Shown here: in pieces, positions 59,880-64,000 of the stretch
How the letters are laid out: each line of letters opens with the position of its first letter
Numbering within the stretch: position 1 is the first letter of the stretch
Assembly: GCF_900113805.1 (NCBI RefSeq)
Contig: NZ_FOQT01000004.1
Span: 62,001 to 126,000 of the forward strand
Origin: Halpernia frigidisoli
Lineage (GTDB): Bacteria; Bacteroidota; Bacteroidia; Flavobacteriales; Weeksellaceae
DNA length: 64,000 bases
Direction: 5' to 3'
The notes under the pieces: model-generated
What the model saw: the letters and a program-made list of their open reading frames with translations, nothing else
Told to the model about the DNA's origin: nothing
Database searches by the model: none
Translations under genes and position numbers: made by a program

Positions 59880-60824
59880 ATGAGCGATAATCACCAAGCC
59901 AGTTATTTATTTTCTACAAGAACCAGTAAGGTTTTAGCCGAAAAAATTGCAGAATTCTACGGGCAAAATTTAGGAAAAATAAATTTCCAAACTTTTTCAG
60001 ACGGAGAATTTGAACCAATTTTAGACGAGTCCGTTCGTGGTGGACGCGTTTTTTTAATAGGTTCCACATTTCCACCAGCAGACAATCTATTAGAATTATT
60101 ACTAATGATCGACGCCTCAAAAAGGGCTTCTGCGAAAAATATTACTGTCGTTTTACCTTATTATGGTTTAGCAAGACAGGACAGAAAAGACCAGCCAAGG
60201 GCGCCAATTGGTGCAAAATTAGTGGCTAATCTACTTACAGCAGCCGGCGCAACCAGAGTAATGACCATGGATTTGCACGCTGATCAAATTCAGGGCTTTT
60301 TTGAGATTCCTGTTGATCATCTTTATGCTTCCACTATTTTTATTGATTATGTTTTAAAAAACAACATTCAGGATCTTTGTATTGCTTCACCGGATATGGG
60401 CGGCGCAAAAAGAGCTAAAAATTACGCCGGGCATCTCGGTGCGGATGTCGTAATAGCCTACAAAGAACGAAAAAAGGCGAATGTAATTGAAGATATGTTT
60501 TTAATTGGTGATGTCACTGATAAAAATGTGATTCTCATCGATGATATGATCGACACGGCGGGAACACTTTGTAAGGCCGCGGAAATAATCATGGAAAAAG
60601 GGGCAAAATCTGTTCGCGCGATGGCAACACATCCGGTGCTTTCTGGTGATGCTTACAAAAATATTGAAAATTCCAAATTGTTGGAAGTGATTGTAACTGA
60701 CTCAATTCCAATAAAAAATAACTTGTCAAGTAAAATAAAAGTGCTATCTTGCGCCCCATTATTTGCTGATGTTATGAAGCTGGTACACGAGCACAAATCA
60801 ATCAGTGACAAGTTCATTATTTAA
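59880..60824 (+). CDS. prs: Ribose-phosphate pyrophosphokinase
   Basis: This 314-residue enzyme makes PRPP from ribose-5-phosphate and ATP for nucleotide, His and Trp synthesis. Motifs are the flexible loop and ATP site (YGLARQDRKDQPRAPIGAKL), the metal site MDLHADQIQGFF, and the PRPP-binding loop VILIDDMIDTAGTL. Length and start are typical. It lies between the FadL-lipase unit and rplY; the order prs-rplY is common in bacteria. Confidence 0.97.
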   Translation: MSDNHQASYLFSTRTSKVLAEKIAEFYGQNLGKINFQTFSDGEFEPILDESVRGGRVFLIGSTFPPADNLLELLLMIDASKRASAKNITVVLPYYGLARQDRKDQPRAPIGAKLVANLLTAAGATRVMTMDLHADQIQGFFEIPVDHLYASTIFIDYVLKNNIQDLCIASPDMGGAKRAKNYAGHLGADVVIAYKERKKANVIEDMFLIGDVTDKNVILIDDMIDTAGTLCKAAEIIMEKGAKSVRAMATHPVLSGDAYKNIENSKLLEVIVTDSIPIKNNLSSKIKVLSCAPLFADVMKLVHEHKSISDKFII

Positions 60825-60877
60825 CTGATTGTCAATACATTAAGCGATAATTTAACAAAATAAAATATTTTAAATTT

Positions 60878-60932
60878 TTATATGAAATCGCCTTTAAAAA
60901 TTTAAATAATTAATTCATATAAGTTTGGCGAT
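60878..60932 (+). repeat. Interleaved inverted repeats upstream of rplY
   Basis: TTATATGAA (60878-60886) and ATCGCC (60887-60892) recur as reverse complements TTCATATAA (60914-60922) and GGCGAT (60927-60932), in the order that would allow a pseudoknot, not a simple hairpin. The phrase GCGATAA...TTTAAC also occurs twice (60844 and 60928). The second half overlaps the rplY -7 element. Confidence 0.4.
60920..60927 (+). promoter_or_regulatory. -7 element of rplY
   Basis: TAAGTTTG fits TAnnTTTG. Transcription would start near 60934, 35 bases before the ATG at 60969. Confidence 0.5.
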
Positions 60933-60968
60933 AACATTTAACCGATAAAAAATAATAAATAATTATAA

Positions 60969-61619
60969 ATGAAATCAATTACAATTCAAGGTACAAAAAG
61001 AGAAAACGTGGGCAAAAAGTCGACAAAAGCTTTACGTGATGCTGAATTAGTTCCTTGTGTTGTTTATGGAGGTAAAGAAACACTAAATTTTTCTACGGAA
61101 GAGAAATCTTTCAAAGATTTAGTTTACACTCCGGAAGCACACACGGTATCTTTAGAGGTAGATGGACAAACAGTTGCAGCAGTTTTGCAAGACATCCAGT
61201 TTCACCCTTTAACGGATAAAATTCTTCACGCAGATTTCTATCAACTAAGCGATGATAAGCCAGTGATGATGGAAGTGCCAGTAAGACTTACAGGTCGCTC
61301 AAAAGGTGTAGTAGCCGGTGGTGCTTTAAGAAATCCATTCCGTAAACTAAAAGTGAAAGCTTTACCAGGAAATCTTCCAGATGAGATCGTGGTAGATATT
61401 ACTTCTTTAAAAATCGGTATGAAACTTTACGTAGGAGATATTAAAACTACTAATTTTTCATTCGTACATCCAGATAACGCCGTTGTTGTTGCCGTGAGAA
61501 TGGCGAGAACTGCTGTAAAAGGTGCAGATTCTGATGACGAAGAAGAAACAGTTGAAGGAGGAGCAGAAGGCGCAACATCAGAAGGTGGTGAAGCAGCTGC
61601 AGAAAATACTGAAGCATAA
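60969..61619 (+). CDS. rplY: Ribosomal protein bL25 (general stress Ctc type)
   Basis: This 216-residue 50S protein binds 5S rRNA. The N-terminal L25 domain (about 1-90, SITIQGTKRENVGKKSTKAL and CVVYGGKE) is followed by the TL5/Ctc domain (about 95-180, PVRLTGRSKGVVAGGALRNP). An acidic Glu/Gly/Ala tail (about 187-216, DDEEETVEGGAEG) is typical of long bL25 proteins. It follows prs, a common gene order, but has its own promoter signal. Confidence 0.95.
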   Translation: MKSITIQGTKRENVGKKSTKALRDAELVPCVVYGGKETLNFSTEEKSFKDLVYTPEAHTVSLEVDGQTVAAVLQDIQFHPLTDKILHADFYQLSDDKPVMMEVPVRLTGRSKGVVAGGALRNPFRKLKVKALPGNLPDEIVVDITSLKIGMKLYVGDIKTTNFSFVHPDNAVVVAVRMARTAVKGADSDDEEETVEGGAEGATSEGGEAAAENTEA

Positions 61620-61637
61620 AATTCTCTCAAAATTCAC

Positions 61638-61674
61638 AAATTCCCATACATTAAGTTGTATGGGAATTTTTTTT
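61638..61674 (+). terminator. Terminator of rplY
   Basis: A 13-base-pair stem (AAATTCCCATACA against TGTATGGGAATTT) with a six-base loop and a run of T. Confidence 0.92.
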
Positions 61675-61706
61675 GGAAGAAGTAGTTAATTTCTCTGTGC
61701 GAAAAG

Positions 61707-61791
61707 TCTTCCCGCTATCCACTATATCTTTTTCGCCTGTCGCTTTCGCGCAGTCAAAAAAGGATGCCGTTCCTATCGGGTCTATTTTGAA
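61707..61791 (+). repeat. Dispersed intergenic repeat, copy D
   Basis: It reads TCTTCCCGCTATCC, ATATCTTTTTCGC, a loop with GCTTTCGCGC, then AAAAAAGGATGCCG and CCTATCGGGTC. The layout (CTATCC, T tract, loop, AAAAAGGAT, CTATC) matches copy A at 7724-7810. It sits in the 265-base gap between the rplY terminator and the barrel-protein gene, which otherwise shows no gene. Confidence 0.55.
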
Positions 61792-61884
61792 ATGCTCTTT
61801 TTCTTTTAAAATGTCTACAAAATAAATACTTATTAAAGATATCTCAGTTTTAAAATTTATATTTGAAAACTTAAAATATTATCC

Positions 61885-62448
61885 ATGAAAAAATTATTAC
61901 TCTGTTTATCTCTTTTTTCCGCTTTTTCTGCCTCAGCTCAGGAAGTAGAAAATGCAACATCCAATAGAAAAAATGACATTATGCTCAGTCCGATAGAATT
62001 AATAACTGTTCCCCTGTTGAATATATCTTATGAAAGGCTTCTGAATGACAAATCCGGGATTGGTATCAACGGGATTTTCTATCTGGGTAATAATTCAAAC
62101 AATAACGATAACTATGACAATAATAATTTAACCCAAATATCTCCCTATTATCGCATGTATTTTGGGAGAAAATACGCCGCAGGTTTTTTTGTTGAGGCAT
62201 TCACGCCTATTACGACAACTAATCAGTCCACCTATAACTTTCAATATAACCAATCGGGTTACAGCCAATCGTTTTATACTTATGAAAAAAAGACGACCAT
62301 CGGCGCCGGTATTGGTTTCGGAGGTAAATGGTTGGTGCGTAGTAATATCCTTTTTGAAGCCAGTGCCGGTGTCGCAAGAAGATTTGGAGAAGGCAATTAC
62401 GATCAAGTTACAGGAAAAGGAATGCTCGGGATCGGTTATAGATTTTAG
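61885..62448 (+). CDS. Small outer-membrane barrel protein, DUF3575-like
   Basis: This 187-residue protein has a signal peptide (LLCLSLFSAFSASAQ) and amphipathic strands (LLNISYERLLNDKSGIGINGIF, PYYRMYFGRKYAAGFFVEAF, IGAGIGFGGKWLVRSNILFE) with the C-terminal strand GMLGIGYRF ending in Phe, as for an outer-membrane barrel. The layout resembles DUF3575 proteins. One loop is Asn-rich (GNNSNNNDNYDNNN). Function unknown. A terminator follows. Confidence 0.75.
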   Translation: MKKLLLCLSLFSAFSASAQEVENATSNRKNDIMLSPIELITVPLLNISYERLLNDKSGIGINGIFYLGNNSNNNDNYDNNNLTQISPYYRMYFGRKYAAGFFVEAFTPITTTNQSTYNFQYNQSGYSQSFYTYEKKTTIGAGIGFGGKWLVRSNILFEASAGVARRFGEGNYDQVTGKGMLGIGYRF

Positions 62449-62469
62449 AATTTTTTAAGATATTTAGAT

Positions 62470-62502
62470 AAAAGGTTTAGTTTTGCACTGAACCTTTTTT
62501 AT
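62470..62502 (+). terminator. Terminator of the DUF3575-like gene
   Basis: A stem of AAAAGGTTTAG against CTGAACCTTTT (one G-U pair) with a seven-base loop and a T run. Confidence 0.85.
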
Positions 62503-62524
62503 TTTAAAAAACCAATAAAATTCT

Positions 62525-62956
62525 ATGTTTACTGATGAATACTTTATGAAAATGGCTCTTCAGGAAGCACAAAATGCTTTCGATGAAGACGAAATTCCTG
62601 TTGGCTGTGTCATCGTTTCTAACGACAGAATTATCGCAAAAGCCCATAATCTCACAGAAACTTTAAATGATGTAACGGCACATGCAGAAATGCAAGCAAT
62701 TACTTCCGCTGCCAATTTTCTTGGAGGTAAATATTTGATCAACTGCACACTTTACGTTACTTTAGAACCTTGCGTGATGTGTTGCGGCGCTCTAAACTGG
62801 GCGCAAATTTCTAAAGTAGTAATTGGTGCAAGAGATGAGAAACGTGGATTTATTTCTAAAAATCTCACACTTCATCCGAAAACAGAGATTGTAACAGGCA
62901 TTTTAGAAAATGAATGTGGAGAAATTGTGAAGGAATTTTTTAAGAATAAACGATAA
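62525..62956 (+). CDS. tadA: tRNA adenosine(34) deaminase TadA-type
   Basis: This 143-residue zinc deaminase converts A34 to inosine in tRNA-Arg(ACG). The zinc ligands are in HAEMQAI (His53, catalytic Glu55) and PCVMCCGAL (Cys83, Cys86). The preceding PVGCVIVSNDRIIAKAHN is typical of TadA, which separates it from cytosine or guanine deaminases. Cytoplasmic. Its stop lies four bases from the stop of the convergent coaX. Confidence 0.93.
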   Translation: MFTDEYFMKMALQEAQNAFDEDEIPVGCVIVSNDRIIAKAHNLTETLNDVTAHAEMQAITSAANFLGGKYLINCTLYVTLEPCVMCCGALNWAQISKVVIGARDEKRGFISKNLTLHPKTEIVTGILENECGEIVKEFFKNKR

Positions 62957-62960
62957 TTAA

Positions 62961-63719
62961 CTAAAGATCTTTTCCTAAAAAATACAATCCTTTCAAAGTA
63001 TGCAGCCGATCTGCAACCTGAATTTTCTCTGTTAAAGGTTTGTAAACGTGTGAAACGCCACCTGTTGCGATCACAAAACAATCGTCTTTTACTTCTGCAT
63101 TAATTCTATCAATAAATCCTTCTACCATTCCTAAATAGCCGTAGACCATGCCGCTTTGCATGCAGGAAACAGTATCTAAACCAAGAACAGATTTTGGTTT
63201 GATCAACTCAATTTCTGGTAGTTGCGCGGTGTCGTGAATTAAAGAATTCAAAGCGGTAATTATCCCTGGCGCAATAATCACGCCTAAAGTTTCGCCGTTT
63301 TCATCCACGCAACTCGCAGTAAGCGCTGTCCCAAAATCAAAGATAATTTTCTTTTTTTTTGGGTAAAGATGATGCGCTGCTACCAAATTGGCGTAGATAT
63401 CCGTTCCCATTTGTTTGGATTTTGCCTCCACTTCTGAAGGTGTATTTCTGTCGACAATAACTGGTTTTTTACCATGAATTCTTGAAATAGCGCGCGAAAT
63501 GTCATAAGTCAGTTGCGGGACTACAGAACCGATAATTACTTTTTCAATCGTTTTTACATCAACATGGTATGCCTGATAAATATTTAAAAACTGAATATAT
63601 AATTCGTCTTGTGAACGATAAGGTTTGGTATTGATCACCCAACTTACATCGCAGTTTTCACCTTCAAAGATGCCGAAACGAATGTTGGTATTGCCGATGT
63701 TTATTACAATTGAATTCAT
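62961..63719 (-). CDS. coaX: Type III pantothenate kinase
   Basis: This 252-residue kinase carries out the first step of coenzyme A synthesis. It has the ASKHA-type motifs NIGNTNIRFGIFEG (N-terminal phosphate-binding) and DFGTALTASCVDENG (second phosphate loop with Asp), plus GVIIAPGIITAL and ATGGVSHVY. Length is typical of CoaX. It is divergent from, or unlinked to, the partial gene that lies upstream on the same strand at 63824. Confidence 0.95.
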   Translation of the reverse strand: MNSIVINIGNTNIRFGIFEGENCDVSWVINTKPYRSQDELYIQFLNIYQAYHVDVKTIEKVIIGSVVPQLTYDISRAISRIHGKKPVIVDRNTPSEVEAKSKQMGTDIYANLVAAHHLYPKKKKIIFDFGTALTASCVDENGETLGVIIAPGIITALNSLIHDTAQLPEIELIKPKSVLGLDTVSCMQSGMVYGYLGMVEGFIDRINAEVKDDCFVIATGGVSHVYKPLTEKIQVADRLHTLKGLYFLGKDL

Positions 63720-63823
63720 TTAATTAAAATAAATTATGCTTTCTAATTTTAAAGCGACCTATTAGTATTTACCACGAATACACAATTTTTAAATTTTTGA
63801 ATTCGTCGCGAAAGTATTTTAAA

Positions 63824-64000
63824 TTATTTTACTTCTACAATATTATCGGCTTGATTTACATCTGCCAGTCTTTGAGAAAAATCGATTCCTAAAACTGCCA
63901 GTTGATCTTTTGTGTAAGGAATTGTAAAAGTATATTCCCTTTGCGTCCACTGCCAGATGGCTAAACTTTTGAAATCACCATTGATATCTTTTGTCTTAAA
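63824..64000 (-). CDS. 3' end of a probable M1-family metallopeptidase
   Basis: The last 58 codons of a minus-strand gene are present. They read AIWQWTQREYTFTIPYTKDQ and IDFSQRLADVNQADNIVEVK, a C-terminal pattern I associate with M1-type aminopeptidases of Bacteroidota (a beta-strand segment followed by 'RLADVN'). The zinc site is outside the window, so the assignment rests on this tail only. It is followed by 104 bases with no gene before coaX. Confidence 0.55.
   Translation of the reverse strand, partial: FKTKDINGDFKSLAIWQWTQREYTFTIPYTKDQLAVLGIDFSQRLADVNQADNIVEVK

Noticed and set aside
1-64000. tRNA, rRNA, CRISPR array, prophage, integrase or insertion sequence
   Set aside because: No cloverleaf, rRNA, regularly spaced repeats, transposase, integrase or phage structural gene was recognised by reading; a dedicated scan (tRNAscan-SE, CRISPR finder, ISfinder) could confirm this.

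Overview
This window is a stretch of chromosome from a member of the Bacteroidota, class Flavobacteriia, most likely the Chryseobacterium/Kaistella/Epilithonimonas group (family Weeksellaceae). The evidence is the low GC content (judged by eye), promoters of the Bacteroidota type (-7 element TAnnTTTG, few Shine-Dalgarno sequences), and lineage-marker genes: GLPGLI proteins, gldH, DUF4293 next to rho, DUF6146, DUF6799, a FeoB-associated Cys-rich protein, TonB-type outer-membrane proteins with carboxypeptidase-regulatory-like domains, and a BlaR1 homologue carrying a TonB C-terminal domain. No rRNA, tRNA, CRISPR array, prophage or insertion sequence was seen. Most of the window is ordinary core genome, with envelope and secreted genes of unknown role between the housekeeping genes.

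Layout. 1-7.1 kb: the N-terminal part of a TonB-dependent receptor, a secreted endonuclease/exonuclease/phosphatase-fold protein, small lipoproteins, a Mn-type superoxide dismutase, and rho with a long Asn/Gln-rich insert. 7.2-11.9 kb: DUF4293 membrane protein, M28 peptidase, an MsbA-like ABC exporter, a Met-rich lipoprotein and ruvC. 12-13.9 kb: a PadR regulator followed by two tandem four-helix membrane paralogues, with a perfect inverted repeat between the promoter elements. 13.9-17.9 kb: a tight three-gene operon of secreted or anchored proteins of unknown function. 17.9-23.9 kb: uvrB, a BlaI/BlaR1-like pair with a clear operator, a PQQ-type sugar dehydrogenase and a small outer-membrane barrel. 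23.9-28.6 kb: tryptophanase, DUF502, a small membrane protein, an acyltransferase and a lipoprotein metallopeptidase. 28.7-37.8 kb: rplU-rpmA, lepA, DoxX-like, a TPR protein, glmM-type mutase, a Uma2-type nuclease and the feoB locus with feoA. 38.2-44.3 kb: a GLPGLI protein and a TetR-ABC-HlyD-TolC export operon whose ATPase is degenerate. 44.4-50.9 kb: DinB, a frameshifted GLPGLI gene behind its large outer-membrane partner, a JmjC/cupin protein and a polytopic membrane protein. 51-56.8 kb: selO and a ricT-gldH-PBP1A operon. 57-64 kb: FadL-type porin plus GDSL lipoprotein, prs, rplY, a small barrel protein, tadA, coaX and the 3' end of a probable M1 peptidase.

How the genes work together. 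The clearest functional units are BlaI-BlaR1 (signal-controlled derepression), feoA/feoB/FeoB-associated protein (ferrous iron uptake), the TetR-controlled tripartite exporter, PadR with its two membrane partners, ricT-gldH-PBP1A (envelope and gliding-type lipoprotein), and the FadL-lipase pair (lipid import and hydrolysis).

The best candidates for undescribed biology are the exporter with a motif-poor ATPase, the PadR plus tandem membrane-paralogue unit with its operator, the three-gene secreted operon, and a dispersed intergenic repeat with conserved arms and a variable centre (two close copies and two more divergent ones).
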